A stretch of 64,000 nucleotides of DNA from Chondrus crispus. Its lineage: Eukaryota > Rhodophyta > Florideophyceae > Gigartinales > Gigartinaceae. Where the stretch lies: contig NW_005179159.1 in assembly GCF_000350225.1 (NCBI RefSeq), positions 455,643 through 519,642 of the forward strand. The letters run 5' to 3'. Positions 22,572 through 33,610 of this stretch are shown piece by piece. Below the pieces are notes generated by a model. The model was not told where the DNA came from. It ran no database searches and saw nothing but the letters and a program-made list of their open reading frames with translations. Numbering within the stretch: position 1 is the stretch's first letter; the number at the start of each line of letters is the position of its first letter. The translations under genes and the position numbers were made by a program.

Positions 22572-22950
22572 CCTGGCCCAGTACTGAGTTGAGCGCTCCA
22601 AGTTTATGATTGGTTTTGGAATTGTTCTGGAAAATTTGGAAACTTAACTTGGAATTCTAGATTTGGTACTGTACCAAATTGCGTGGTTTTTGTTTTCCGG
22701 GCCCAGGAGTCCCGGATAAGTCATAGTTTCTGTGTGGGTATCTGTGGGCAGGAGAGCCAGATATCCAGAACAAGTGTGGGCTGGAGTGCCACGTGTCTCA
22801 AATTTAATTACTGTGACCTTTGTTTGAGCTATAGCGCCAAACTTAGGGGTACCTGTGGGCTAGAGTGCCGGGTAACCTGAAGTCATTGGTAATTGGGCTG
22901 TTGCGCTTGCTTCAGTAACCATATAAAACGAGCTTGGGAGAAGTAAGAGT

Positions 22951-23063
22951 GACGAAACTGTTTCTGCGCCGAGTCACCGGCCGGTGACTCGGCGCGGAAA
23001 CAGTTTCGTCGAGAGGATTATATGAGAATACGACCGCTCGTATTCTCATATAATCTTCTCGAC
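22951..23063. repeat. Paired palindromes (30-bp and 26-bp stems) in the gypsy leader
   Basis: 22951-23010 is a 60-base palindrome with a 30-bp stem, one mismatch and no loop. 23008-23063 is a second hairpin with a 26-bp stem, one mismatch and a 4-base loop, sharing three bases with the first. They lie between the primer site and gag, so a transcript would carry two long hairpins in its leader. Confidence 0.95.
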
Positions 23064-23436
23064 TATTTCCTGTTACGTAGGTCGACCGACTGGGACAAGG
23101 GTTCGAGTGACATGACTTTGGGTTTGATCAGGTAGGATTCACGGAGTAGTATCCTCTAGTACCTCGAGAAGCGGGTAGAGGAGAAGCAAGGCATCGGTCG
23201 GCTCGTGTGTTTCTCTTATAGGGTAAGGACACCGTTGCGGTCTACATTTGGTAGATTGGTGGGGATATCCCGAACAGATTAGCTTTTACGAACGCCCTCG
23301 TAGCGTGGGCTGAGGAAAGAGTTTTCAGAAAGCTCTTCCTCCGCGGGTAGGGGACCCGTCGCCGAGAGACGAATATCTGACCTAGAAGAAGAAATTGGAA
23401 ATCAAGTTATAGAAGATATTGGAATAAGATAGCTAC

Positions 23437-24277
23437 GATCAAGCCAAATAAGCAGGATTGCTTTGATGGGAAACGTGATCAACTTGCTGTAGAAACATTT
23501 TTGTACCAAGTCAAACAGTACCTACATATCATCCAGATTAGCAACCCTGATGTCACCTTCGATGATTCAACTAAGGTCGGCTTTGCGTCTACATTCTTGA
23601 AGCACACTCCCGCTAGCTGATGGTATGTCAAGGTTTAGTGTAATCAAGTTCCTGATACCTGGGAAGAATTTGAAAATGCTCTGCGGACTGAATTAGTACC
23701 ACAAGACAGCCTTCGTAGGGCAAGGGATAAGCTTCGTAAGTTGACTCAACGAACCTCTGTCACCGCGTACTTGAAAGGGATCCGAAATACAGTACTAGAT
23801 ATCCCTGGAATCACTGAAGATGAGAAGCTGGACAGGTTTTGCTCTGGTCTGAAGCCACAAGTGAAACTGGAAGTTCTCAAGTCGAATCCAACTTCTTTCG
23901 ACCAAGCCGCTCACGTTGCTCTCAGCGTTGATAGTGCATTGTTTGGTGCTGGAATGTTCAATTCTTGGGGAGGACAATCGCGTGGCTTTAGAAAGCCTAG
24001 TTATCAGTCGATGAAGATAGGGAACATTGACAAACGCCAGCAGCACTACAGAGGAAGCCAATTCAGAAACAACAATATGAGTGAGCAGCAGAAGCGAGAC
24101 CTCCAAAATAATACTTACATTATTTTGTATAATACTTTACTTGCCATAAGCGAGGCTGTAGACCATGGAAGCATCAGAGCGTCAGCAAACAAATTACTCC
24201 GAAGAAAGTCACTTGGAATAATGCTCAGGTTGCAACGGACTCTGACTCGAGAAACGAGTAGGTCCATCCGAAACTGA
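23437..24277 (+). pseudogene. Gypsy gag
   Basis: The Retrotrans_gag pattern is clear: CFDGKRDQLAVETFLYQVKQ, then DTWEEFENALRTELVP, then TSVTAYLKGIRNTVLDIPG and FCSGLKPQVKLEVL. The frame has a TGA and a TAG near 23618-23638 and is open from about 23641 to 24277. The first codon is uncertain because the leader holds palindromes and no clear ATG in frame. No intact zinc knuckle was seen. The protein would form the particle that packages element RNA. Confidence 0.85.
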
Positions 24278-24281
24278 TGCT

Positions 24282-27200
24282 GTGAATTTCACTCAGGATG
24301 GACCTGAGTCTAGTGTATTGAAGAGTTTGTTGTCTGAAGTAAGGCATCTGAGAAGTGAGGTAAAGTCCCTGAAACGCGGAGAATTATCGGTTTCAGCGGA
24401 AAGACCAGAGTCGAATACAATGTTAAGTCATGAGGACTACATCCCTACTGGTGAACCTATACGAGTAGAGCCGTTTACTGTAATGAATGGTTGGCTGCAT
24501 GGAAAAGCAGTTAAAGTACTGAAGGACGACGGATGTAACACCAACGTCGTATCGACGCAGTTTTTGCGGAATAACAGGAAGTTATTCAAAATTGCAAAGG
24601 TACGGTCTTGCGTAAATCACTCTCAGAAAGACACATCCGAGGAATCTGAGGAACTCATCATTAGTGTAACGTTGAAGTTGGGCACCCGCGTCTACACATC
24701 TAACTGGGTAGTAGCCCACGGAAGATATGACGTTCAACTAGGAATACCGTGGCATGTCGCCCACAACCCAGGAATTGATTACGTACAACGGGTAGTGCAA
24801 GTAGGTGGTGATGAAATTCCTGTTGATTCCTTTGGCGATGAAAGAGTGCCAAAGATACAAGTGACGAACCTCAGCGTTAAGAAATTTCGACAGTTGCTTC
24901 GGAAGAGGAGCAAGTCAAATGATTTTCAAGTATTCCAGGCTATCCAAGTGAATACGATGAACGGATATGATGGCAAGAGGAATTGCAACCCGAAGCTCGA
25001 GGCTCTTTTGCAGCAGTACGATACTGTTTTCAAAAGTGAACTACGCAAAGGGTTACCACCTGAGAGAGCAGTGGATCATGAAATTAAGATTGAGGATGGA
25101 GTAAAACCACCCCATAGATCACTGTTCCAATTATCTCCGGCAGAATTGGTGGATTGTAAGGAGTATGTTCAGGATTTGCTGAAGAAAGGGAAGATCAGAC
25201 CAAGCAGATCTCCATTTGGTGCTCCGTTGTTCTTCGTGAAGAACAAGGACAAGCCGTTGAGAGGTGTTGTCGACTACAAAGCTTTAAACCGTATAACCAA
25301 AAGAAACAATGCTCCACTCCCAAGATCCGATGACATGTTTGATCGACTTGTAGGAGCAACGGTTTTCTCGAAGCTCGACCTCAAAACTAGATTACACCAG
25401 ATTAGAGTCCGACCTGGCGATATCGAGAAAACTCATTTAACACTAAGTACGGTCAGTTTGAATATCTCGTAATGCCATAGGTTTGTGCAATGCACCAGAA
25501 ACCTTACAGTCATTGATGAATCGTATCTTTTGTGACTGTATCGATGTCTTTCTTGTTGTTTACATGGGCGACGTTTTGATCTTCAGCAAAGATGAGGAGA
25601 GCCATCTCCAACATTTGGAAATAGTTCTGAAATGCATTCAGGAACATGAACTGTATGTGTCATCTAAGAAGTGTGAGTTCATGGGGGAAGAGATTGACTT
25701 CCTAGATTTCCTGGTTGGTAAGAAATGATTAAGGGTCAACCCAGAAAAGATTGAAGTGCTGAAAATGTGGCCAAGGCCTGAAACCCTGACGGATGTCAGG
25801 AGTTTTGTGGGATTGTTACAATTTTTCCGAAGGTTCATTCAGAAGTTCTCTGAAATTGCTGCGCCATTGACAAACTTAACAAGGGAAGGCGTCGGCATAG
25901 ACAAATGGAACTCGGATTGTGATACTGGCTTCGAAAAGCTAAAGAATTCTATCACGCAATCTCCAATTCTTGTTGCTCCAGACTGGAAGAAGCCGTTTCG
26001 TGGGCACGTTAATGCATCCCGACTTGCTGTTGCGGGCATTTTGACGCAACCTGATGACGATGGACGCGATCGAGTGATTGCTTTCTACTCGAAAAAGCTA
26101 TCACCTACAGAAGCAGATTACTCTGCAAATGATCGTGAGTTGCTCGGATGAATCCCTTTTCTTGAAAGGTTCAGATGCTATTTGGAAGGTTCAAGTTTTG
26201 AAATCTTCACAGATAATCAAGTTCTCAAGTACTTCTTCACTAAGGCGAAAATGAGTCGCAAAGAGAAACGCTTGCTTGAGACACTGAGGAATTTTGGTAT
26301 ATTTGCCATCACTCTGAGGCCAGGAAAGATTCACGTCCTTGGTGATGTACTCTCTAGGGCTCCTCATGTACTCAATGGAAACTCACCAAGTCTCAAAGTG
26401 AATAATGTTGATGTATTTGAAGTTGAAATTGAAGATTTTATCCCGAACTACGAGGAGTATCAGTTTTTTGCACCAATCGTGAAAGCCATGAATGGTGATT
26501 GGCCAGAAAAGAACGAAAAGAGGTTAGCACTTGAAAAGATTCTCCCTTTGTTCGAAAGGGATAACAAGAAACTGTACTACCATGGGCTGCTCTGTGTTCC
26601 GAGGAAATCTGTTTCGATTTTGCTGCAGATGGCACATGATTCGAAGATATCTGGTCACTTCGCATTGGGCAAGACATTATCGCGCCTGAAGAGATATCAT
26701 TGGAGACACAAAGTGCGGGATGTTCGTAATTACATCCGCTGTTGTATCCGATGCCAGCAGTATAAGGATTCGAACGAGAAGAAATTATCGAAACCGACCT
26801 CTTTGGAGATGCCAGAAAGAAGATGGGGATCGCTCAGAACGGACTTCATTGTAAGACTTCCAATCACGAAGAACGGTTAATTTTATGCTATTACTACATG
26901 GGTTGATCGATTGACTAGAAGAGTTCACTTCATTCTTTGACATTCAACTGATACTGCTGTTGATGTTGCAAGAACTTTCTTTAAGAACATATTCAGTCAA
27001 CACAGTCTTCCTGAAAATATTGTATCTGATCGTGATCCTAAGTTTATGTCTAAGTTCTGCAAGCATTTGATGCAGTTGTGTGACATCCAGTTGAAGATGT
27101 CCTCGAGCAGACACCCACAGGCAGACGGAGCTTCTGAAGTAATAAACAAGATGATTGAGAATTATCTGCGTTGTTACTGTTCGTACCATCAGAATGACTG

Positions 27201-27925
27201 GGATGCTCCCTGCTGCCGAGTTTGCCTACAATTCCGCAGTATCTGAAGATCTTGGTATGTCTCCATTTGAGCTGGACCTAGGTTGGAATCCGAAATCTGC
27301 TTTGGACTTTCTGACCAAGCCTGAAACGTCTGTGAAGGGGGTTGAGGATTTCAAGTTGGTCTTGAAAGAATCACTGGAAGATGCGAAGTTCTCGTACAAG
27401 GTTTCAAAGGCGAGACAAAGCGCACATTCTTCGGGATAGTTCAAACCACCGAATTACAAGGTTGATGATAGACTGTGGATTAACAAGTCATTGTTCCTTG
27501 ATGCTTATTCGAAGTCTCAAGAATCTAAGAAGTTGACTGCCAAAAGGTTTGGACCCTTCGTCGTCAGAGAACTCATTGGGAAGAATGCAGTGCGTCTCGA
27601 ACTTCCTGAACACTTCAAGATTCATCCTGTGGTGCATGTCATCCACACAACGTCGTTCTTTGAACAGCCAAATGACATTGCAGCTCTGCTCCCATCAAGA
27701 CCAGAACCAATTCCCGCTATCGATGGATATGAGTACATCGTTGAAGAAATACTGGCTCACAGGAAGAACGGAAGAGGCTACCAATTCTTGACGTTATGAA
27801 AAGGATATCTAAGTCATGACGCTTCGTGGCAGCCTAGCACTGACTTCGTGCACCAAGATGGAAGTTTGAATGAAGCTTGGCACAAATACATCAAGAAAGA
27901 AGGATTATTACCCACGTATCACTGA
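24282..27925 (+). pseudogene. Gypsy pol with C-terminal chromodomain
   Basis: Domains in order: protease-like (LKDDGCNTNVVS, later VQLGIPWHVAHNPGIDY); reverse transcriptase (GAPLFFVKNKDKPLRGVVDY, FSKLDLKTRLHQIRV, a frameshift near 25484, then YMGDVLIFS at 25561); RNase H (RDRVIAFYSKKLSPTEADYS); integrase zinc domain (H-x-H, then CCIRCQ near 26740) and core (TDFIVRLP, IVSDRDPKF, HPQADGASEV); chromodomain (YIVEEILAHRKNGRGYQFL, then a TGA at a likely Trp). The polymerase YxDD motif reads YMGD, so the first catalytic Asp is Gly. Stops at 25726, 26149, 26878, 26938, 27437 and 27797 and several shifts make it dead. The chromodomain would steer integration to heterochromatin. Confidence 0.93.
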
Positions 27926-27951
27926 GTTCACAGATTGACGAGGACGTCAAT

Positions 27952-27969
27952 AAGAAGGAGAGGGAATAG
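27952..27969 (+). other. Polypurine tract of the gypsy element
   Basis: AAGAAGGAGAGGGAATAG directly precedes the 3' LTR and would prime plus-strand DNA synthesis. Confidence 0.8.
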
Positions 27970-28325
27970 TGCAACAAAGATCAAAGATCCAAAGTGGATT
28001 GGATCATTCGATTAGAAGATTGGATCTATTGACGGAGGAAATTGGATCAATTGGATATAATCTGGATTGTTCTAGATGACTTGTAATTTTATTGTAGATG
28101 ACTTGCAACTGTAGTGTAACCTTTGTTTTAGTACCGTTTGAGGCGGTATGAAAGTCTTAAAGGGGGACCTGCGTTGGACGAGTTGGGGAACTCGTCACTT
28201 CAACCTCACCTACAACTTTCAGGAAGACTGTTATCTACGTTCAACCTACATCGTCTATTGTACTACGTGTCGCCGTTGTAGGCGGCGCTCCTCAGTAGCC
28301 GCCCTGGCCTGTGCGGATCATCGCA
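27970..28325 (+). repeat. 3' LTR of the gypsy chromovirus
   Basis: 356 bp. Relative to the 5' LTR it lacks the segment between two copies of a CTGGATTGTTCTAGA-like motif, which removes nearly the whole heat-shock array. Its TATA box is also altered. Confidence 0.95.
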
Positions 28326-28330
28326 GTGTT

Positions 28331-29553
28331 GGTCCGTGCCAGGCTTGGTCTCCAGTGTATGGAGTTTGCCGTGGGATGGCAGTTGTCATGCGGGTGTTCT
28401 TCAGGATACTTTGTATGTGTTTAGGTTGACTTATGTGAACGGACCCGTTTTTGAAATGTGATATTTTCCATCCAAGGTACTGTGTTGGTGTGCCGAGACG
28501 CTTGACGTGATATTTGATTCGGAGTTGGTTGTATAGGTTGGTAATTAATTTCTTATGAGTGGCGACTATGAGAAAGTCATCTGTAATGAGTGCTACGAAG
28601 ATGAATGAGCCATCGGGGAGAAATTTGTAGAATAACCATGGGTCTTGTTGGCTTTGCGTATAGCCGTGTTTTAGAAGATGATTGTGAGCTCCTTGAATGT
28701 AGTAGTATCCGCCAGATGAGTTACCATGTAGGTTTTGGATAAAGAGGCCACTGTGATAAGGATGTTTGTATTTGCCGTTGAATAATGAGTGCTGTTTGAT
28801 ATATATATTTTTTGCTGTGCGCGATTTTTTCGTGGAGGTAAGCCGATCTGATGTCGAGGTGCTCCCAAACTAAGCTTCGTGCCGCTTTGAGAGCTCGTAA
28901 TAATCTGACCGTTGTCTTGTTGGCCATGAGTGATGCTGTGTGGCCCAGATTGAAATGGGTGCCGGCTTTCATGAGGTCGCCGCGTATTGCAAATCTAGCT
29001 TTTCGCTCTGGAATGGTGCTATATGACGCCCATTTGTACTGATTGGTCATTGTTAAGGGGATGAGGCGGTTTTGGCGTGGTATGTCTTTGTCTGGGAGCC
29101 AATGTGTGGCACGTGCTTTGTCGAGTTTGTTCAGATCGGAATCATGGGAAGTTGCCCCATTGTGCGGCGTCCGGAAGTCGTCGCGCTTGCCGTAACGACC
29201 TTGGGGTGGGGGTGGTTGCAGTAATTTGGGCGGGATCAGGGTGTGGAATGTTGGATTTGAATGCGTAGCTTTGGGTAACGATCGGGTCATGGGCTGGGTC
29301 GTATGTGAGGAAGTCAACAGCGCGTATCGTGCGTGCGGCGCCGGTGGATAGCAGTCGGATTAAGATATGGGATTCGTCTTGTCCGTACATATATCGGGCT
29401 TGGAGTGCGCGCGGTTGCCCTTTTTTTGAGTGAGAGGAAAGGGATGTGCCCTAATTGGCCGAAATGGAAGAGTTTTGTGGTTGAGGGAGTCGCGCCGAAC
29501 CAAAGGGTGTGCGGTGGTTTTCCAGTTGCGTTGTGCATGGTCAGGTTGTACAT
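28331..29553 (-). pseudogene. Copia reverse transcriptase (N-terminal half)
   Basis: Minus-strand polymerase of the second copia element. DLNKLDKARATHWLPDKD and NRLIPLTMTNQYKWASYSTIP lead into KARFAIRGDLMKAGTHFN and ARSLVWEHLDIRSAYLHEKI, the standard copia block. The active-site motif reads ITDDFLIVAT near 28580, equivalent to YVDD. The region 29314-29553 (GKPPHTLWFGATPS) is the integrase-polymerase connector. The frame is broken several times. The gypsy element interrupts it at 28325. Confidence 0.87.
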
Positions 29554-29580
29554 GGAAACTGCGTCCTTGACAGCGTCCTC

Positions 29581-30118
29581 TCAGTACGCGTCAGGCAGCG
29601 TCCTGTGATGGAGCGATGCGCGTGCCGCGGCGAGAAGGGTATGATTGATCTGTTCGGCGATACCATTCTCTTGAGGGTAATACGGCGTTGATGTTCGAAA
29701 CTGAGTATCGTGGGTATCGTAGATTTCTTGGACAGCTTTGCTTATGTATTCTCGTGCGTTGTCAGTCGTTATGATTCGTGGTGGTGCGCCATCCTGCGTA
29801 GTTATGAGGCGGACGGCATTCAATGCCGTCCAAGTTGGTAAGGTGGTTGAGAATCTGTTGCCGGTTAGGCATGTAATAGAGAATTGCGTATCTAGATGCG
29901 GTGTTGACTACTGTCATGAAATAGGAATTGCCTTGGAGGGACTTGGGTACTATGGGCCCGCATACGTCGGATGAGATGGATATGGAGACCTCGTAATTGT
30001 GGCGTGTGCGTCGGTGCGGTTTGGGTCGCGCTTTGCCGCGCGCCCAGCCGGAACACGTGAGCGTCGGTGGTGTTTGACGGAGATTATTGAGCAGTGGTAG
30101 CGGCTGCTTGCGTGCCAT
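29581..30118 (-). pseudogene. Copia integrase of the second element
   Basis: The core begins VSISISSDVCGPIVPKSLQGN (first Asp). TTDNAREYISKAVQEIY carries the second Asp, and YYPQENGIAEQINHTLL the glutamate. The two halves lie in different frames (29762-30118 and 29581-29823). Confidence 0.87.
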
Positions 30119-30484
30119 GTGTTGCAGTGTACAGGGTCTAATATGGTTGAAGATGAGGTGCCAGATATGAAAGGCTGCTGACTTGGAGTCGATGGTTTCT
30201 GTAGGTGGTTGTTTTGACGGTTTGGTGAATAACCTTTGCGTTTAGTAGGGAGAGCGGTTCCGTATGACGTGAGAGGAAGTGGTGCGACTTTGGCGAGATG
30301 TCGGAGGGATTTTGGAGCGGCTGGCGTGTCGTGCGGTGCAGGTGTTGGAGTACATGTGCGGTTAACGTGCGTTTGTGCCGTGGTTCGTGTTCGGATGGAG
30401 TGTGAAATGGGGGGTGTTTATCGAGTGCGTAGTGGCCGTCACGGAAGATGGCGGTGTGTAGGACGCGAGGCGTTTTTCGATTGG

Positions 30485-30526
30485 TGTTAACTATAGTTTA
30501 ACACAAGCGTACATATATGTACGCTT
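30485..30526. repeat. Paired palindromes inside copia pol
   Basis: 30485-30503 is a near-perfect palindrome with one extra T. 30505-30526 (AAGCGTACATATATGTACGC plus TT) is a perfect 22-base palindrome. On the minus strand, deleting 24 bases joins KAYI to VNTNRK in frame and removes a TAA stop. Confidence 0.9.
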
Positions 30527-31403
30527 TCCGCTTGCTGAACAAGACGCACCCGACTTGATCCGCAATATCCCTGACGGAGAGGAAATTTGCTGTAAGAACG
30601 GGGTGAATGATTGCCGGCAGGTGGAGGCCATTTCCTTTGGTCATTCGAGCATTTGCGGTGCCGCGATGTGTGGCGCCGGGTGAGGAGTGTGTGGAGGTTT
30701 GTGTTTGTAGAGGGGAGGATAGGGGGGCCAGGTTAGCGATTGGATGCTGGATGTGAGAGGGGTAGGCGCAGGAGGCAAGTACGTACGTGTCACTGTCATT
30801 GTCGTCGTGCCCGTCATCGGGCGTTGTAGTGACAGTGGCGGCCTGCAGAGCCTGGAGTGCGGACATATCGAAGGTGGGCTCATGATGCTGCTCGGGGGTG
30901 GAGCGGGCAGCCCGTGCAGTTGTGATACAGCGACGGCCCCGTGCGGGGCGGTCGTTACTCGGTATGTTGCTGCCGGCGGCGGGAGCAGTAACTAATTGCC
31001 CAAGTTGCGAAAGGGAATGAATTTGCTCTGTAAAATCTCGGTCCTAGCGGGGGTAGTTACTCCATCACCCGTGTCCACGGCCGCGCAGGCGCCTGTGGCC
31101 GTGGTAGCTGCGGCCATGTCTGCCTCCAGAGTTGGGGGTGTTGGTTGACGCTGAAGTGTCTGCAGCGGTAGGACGTATGCTCGGGGTCAGTGTGGTATTG
31201 TTGGAGGTTTTTTGGTTCTTCTTTTCAATGTCGAGCAATCTATCTTGGAGGTCGGGGATGAAGTGGCCAAGGGTGTCGGAGGGTTGAGCGTTGGGTGATT
31301 GGAACGGCGTTGGGGTGAGACCAGCCATGTTGTGTTCTCGTAGAGCTCTGGGGAGGTCGATGTCGAGTTGGGTTAGGAGAGCGTCGTCGTAAAGCTCAAA
31401 CAA
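30527..31403 (-). pseudogene. Copia gag and protease of the second element
   Basis: The gag C-terminal part lies in 31065-31403 (LFELYDDALLTQLDIDLP, then an RG-rich tail). The protease end lies in 30498-30866: ARMTKGNGLHLPAIIHP and LTANFLSVRDIADQVGCVLF match the copia pattern before the GAG-pre-integrase domain. The catalytic DSG of the protease was not found. The frame continues across the palindrome pair at 30485. Confidence 0.7.
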
Positions 31404-31635
31404 GATATCTGCGGTGCGACGGTAGTGCAGACGTTGAGAGCGAGATGACGTTGTGTTAGTGTGTGCGGGAGCGATGCTCTACCGGATGTGGACGCGGAGC
31501 TAGGCTCGACGCGCAAAGCGCGGAGCGATGCTCGACGTAGGTACGGTTGGGGTGATGGGTGAGCGGGTCTGACGATTAGGCTTCGGTATTCGCGGGGCAG
31601 TAGTGGCGGTTGTTTAAACGATGGTGCCCATAACC
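31404..31635 (-). other. Leader of the second copia element with primer site
   Basis: Untranslated leader and gag start. The minus-strand sequence touching the LTR (31635 downwards) reads GGTTATGGGCACCATCG, close to the GGTTATGGGC primer site of Drosophila copia, which uses an internal fragment of initiator tRNA-Met. Confidence 0.6.
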
Positions 31636-31763
31636 TGTGATGACTGAAGTCTCGTGTCCGTCGTCTTCATTATCTGGTTCCTAAGGTCTCCTTTTATAGG
31701 CAGAATGACGACGGTGTGTTCTAGGGCACCACGTGTGCTGTTGTGCACCCGTGCGTGGTGACA
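31636..31763 (-). repeat. 5' LTR of the second copia element
   Basis: 128 bp, TG...CA on the plus strand (TGTGATGACT ... GGTGACA). The GAACG target duplication follows directly. Confidence 0.9.
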
Positions 31764-32260
31764 GAACGACCCTCAAAGTCGATTCGCATGTATACCTTCA
31801 TGTATCGAAACCCGATCACAGGTCCAATCAGGATATCGGGTTTCACAACCAAACAACCAGATCACCGTGCGGTAGACTGTCGCCAAGCCGTCTCGGGGTA
31901 CAGTAGGCTCTTTGTGCAGTTACCGCGAGACAGCATAGAGAGCCAATAAAATAGCGATATTCTGATCCGTCTCACGAAACATTGTAGTGATTGTGTAGTA
32001 CACCATGAACTGTACAAATGACTTACATATTCGCTTTCAGACCGGGCAACGTCGGCAACGTGGCACTCCCACAATTGCGCGCCTTTTCCGAAATGCAAAA
32101 CTGACCCAGGACATAACCATGTCATTTCCAAAATGACATCGCCATTTAAAATATAGAGCAGTTGCCGCCATAGCGGCCACAGTAAGCACATCGATCACCA
32201 AACAAGCCCCACATACCAATCTTCACCCTCTCCGAATCCCCCATTCCCGCTGCCACAAAG
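31764..32260. other. No gene seen
   Basis: The sequence holds one imperfect hairpin (GAAACCCGAT at 31807 with ATCGGGTTTC at 31835). It probably includes the 5' flank of the transposase that follows. Confidence 0.5.
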
Positions 32261-33541
32261 ATGGAAGCCCTCAGCAGTGAAGACGCTGCAGCGGCGCTCG
32301 TGGCATTATCGTCCGTTGCTATCGAGCGCCGCAATGAGCTCGAACAGTATAGTCAAGGCCGCCCTGCTGATTCTGATGAATACACTGGCAGCGATTCCAA
32401 GGTGTTCGATGCATTCTACGATCAAGACGGTGCCCGCACCATCCTCGCGATGACCAACTTTGAGCGGCAAGAATTTATGGCCATATGGGCAGGATTTGAG
32501 GAATTCATAAAGTCGAACTTTAATGTCGGACGGGGCCGCAAGAGTGCACAAAATCCCAAAGACGTGCTCTTAATGGCGCTGGCCTTCCTTTAGCACAGGG
32601 GAAACTGGGACTTCCTTGCCCAAATGTCTGGAATTTCTGCTTCGTCCTTCGAGAGGCTCATTATGAAGTTTGTGCATTTGATTTCTAAGGCGGTCTATGA
32701 CAATTATGTTGACTCTCAAGCACGAAAGTGGACCATGGACCTCCTGAAATCGAAAACCCGTTGTTTTCCAATTATCCCATGGCACATTTTGCCACTGAAG
32801 TGACTTTTTAACCAAGTTTTAGGCCCTTTGGGAGCATTAAGGAGGGCAAGAAGTACTTTTCTGGAAAGCACGAATTATATGGCTACATAGTCGAGGTGTC
32901 GGTGCTGCCATGTGGTTTGGCGCTCGGGGCTAGTTTCCATGAACCGGGGTCTGTCTCGGATCTGGTGCTATTTCAGCAGATGCAATCGTTCCATGGCAAG
33001 CAGCTGAAGAAGACATCCGCAGAATTGGACATGTTCTATGAAGGTCCACTGAACCAGCGCTATCCTAACCACTGGGCTGTGCTGACAGACAAAGGGTACC
33101 AGGGAGGAAAAGAGTTTTGTCGCATTATTCACCCCACGCGCAAACAACCTCGAGGTCTTCTGACGCCTGCCGAGGCCGCGGAAAACCACCACATTTATAG
33201 CGACCGAATAATTGTTGAGAACTTTTTTGGTCGCCTTTTGTGGGCTTTGGAACGTGTTGTCCAGCAAATGGAAGTATGCTGAGAAAAACTACGATGCAGT
33301 CTTTCGACTGTGCCTCGGCCTCACCAATTTTCACATTAGCCCCAAGCCACTGCGGGCTGCCGATGCAATCCTGTACCAGCAATTAGCTAATCGCTGGTTC
33401 AAGATATGAACCTCACAGATCGAACGTCGAAGACGTATACAGAAGAAGTATAAAGAAAAACGCCAGTCCGCTGCCCGTAGAGGATTTAGGGCCGCTGTTG
33501 TTGCGAACCAGCTCGGGCGCCAGCCGAGCGAAGACTGGTGA
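32261..33541 (+). pseudogene. ISL2EU/Harbinger-related DDE_Tnp_4 transposase, broken
   Basis: Starts at ATG 32261 (MEALSSEDAAAALVAL) and runs to PKDVLLMALAFL, where a TAG at 32591 interrupts a frame that continues as HRGNWDFLAQMSGISASSFE. After a shift near 32770 it reads MAHFATEVTF, a TAA, then GKKYFSGKHELYGYIVEVSVLP, HWAVLTDKGYQGG (catalytic Asp) and SDRIIVENFFGRL (catalytic Glu). Another shift near 33265 leads to EKNYDAVFRLCLGLTNFHI, a TGA, and a basic tail ending PSEDW at 33541. The E of ATEVTF sits where related proteins have Asp. At least four lesions make it inactive. Confidence 0.85.
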
Positions 33542-33610
33542 TTTGGGCAGTTTCGGTTTGTTTGCGCAGTGACCTGGTCTTGGCGCTCATCACTGCCTTT
33601 CTTGCGTACG

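Larger units (their letters stand above)
22105..28325 (+). mobile_element. Ty3/gypsy chromovirus, target duplication GTGTT, nested in a copia element
   Basis: A 6,221-bp element with LTRs at 22105-22554 and 27970-28325, both starting TGCAACAAAGATCAA and ending GGATCATCGCA. GTGTT flanks it on both sides (22100-22104 and 28326-28330). Inside are a primer site (TGGTAGCATCGCTTGG, 22556-22571), gag, and pol with protease, reverse transcriptase, RNase H, integrase and a C-terminal chromodomain, which marks a chromovirus. A purine tract (AAGAAGGAGAGGGAATAG) precedes the 3' LTR. The LTRs have diverged and pol has several stops, so the copy is old and inactive but complete in outline. Confidence 0.96.
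21094..31763 (-). mobile_element. Ty1/copia retrotransposon, target duplication GAACG, split by a gypsy element
   Basis: Minus-strand copia element of about 4.44 kb once the nested 6.2-kb gypsy insertion is removed. Its LTRs are short (128 bp) and start TGTGATGAC on the plus strand. GAACG lies immediately outside both (21089-21093 and 31764-31768). Domain order on the minus strand is gag, protease, integrase, reverse transcriptase, RNase H. Next to the 5' LTR, GGTTATGGGCACC (minus strand) resembles the internal initiator-tRNA-Met primer site known from Drosophila copia. Stops and shifts occur throughout, so it is inactive. Confidence 0.93.

Noticed and set aside
28671-28868. Independent genes in overlapping frames of the copia elements
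   Set aside because: These are by-products of reverse transcriptase and integrase sequence on the same or opposite strand.
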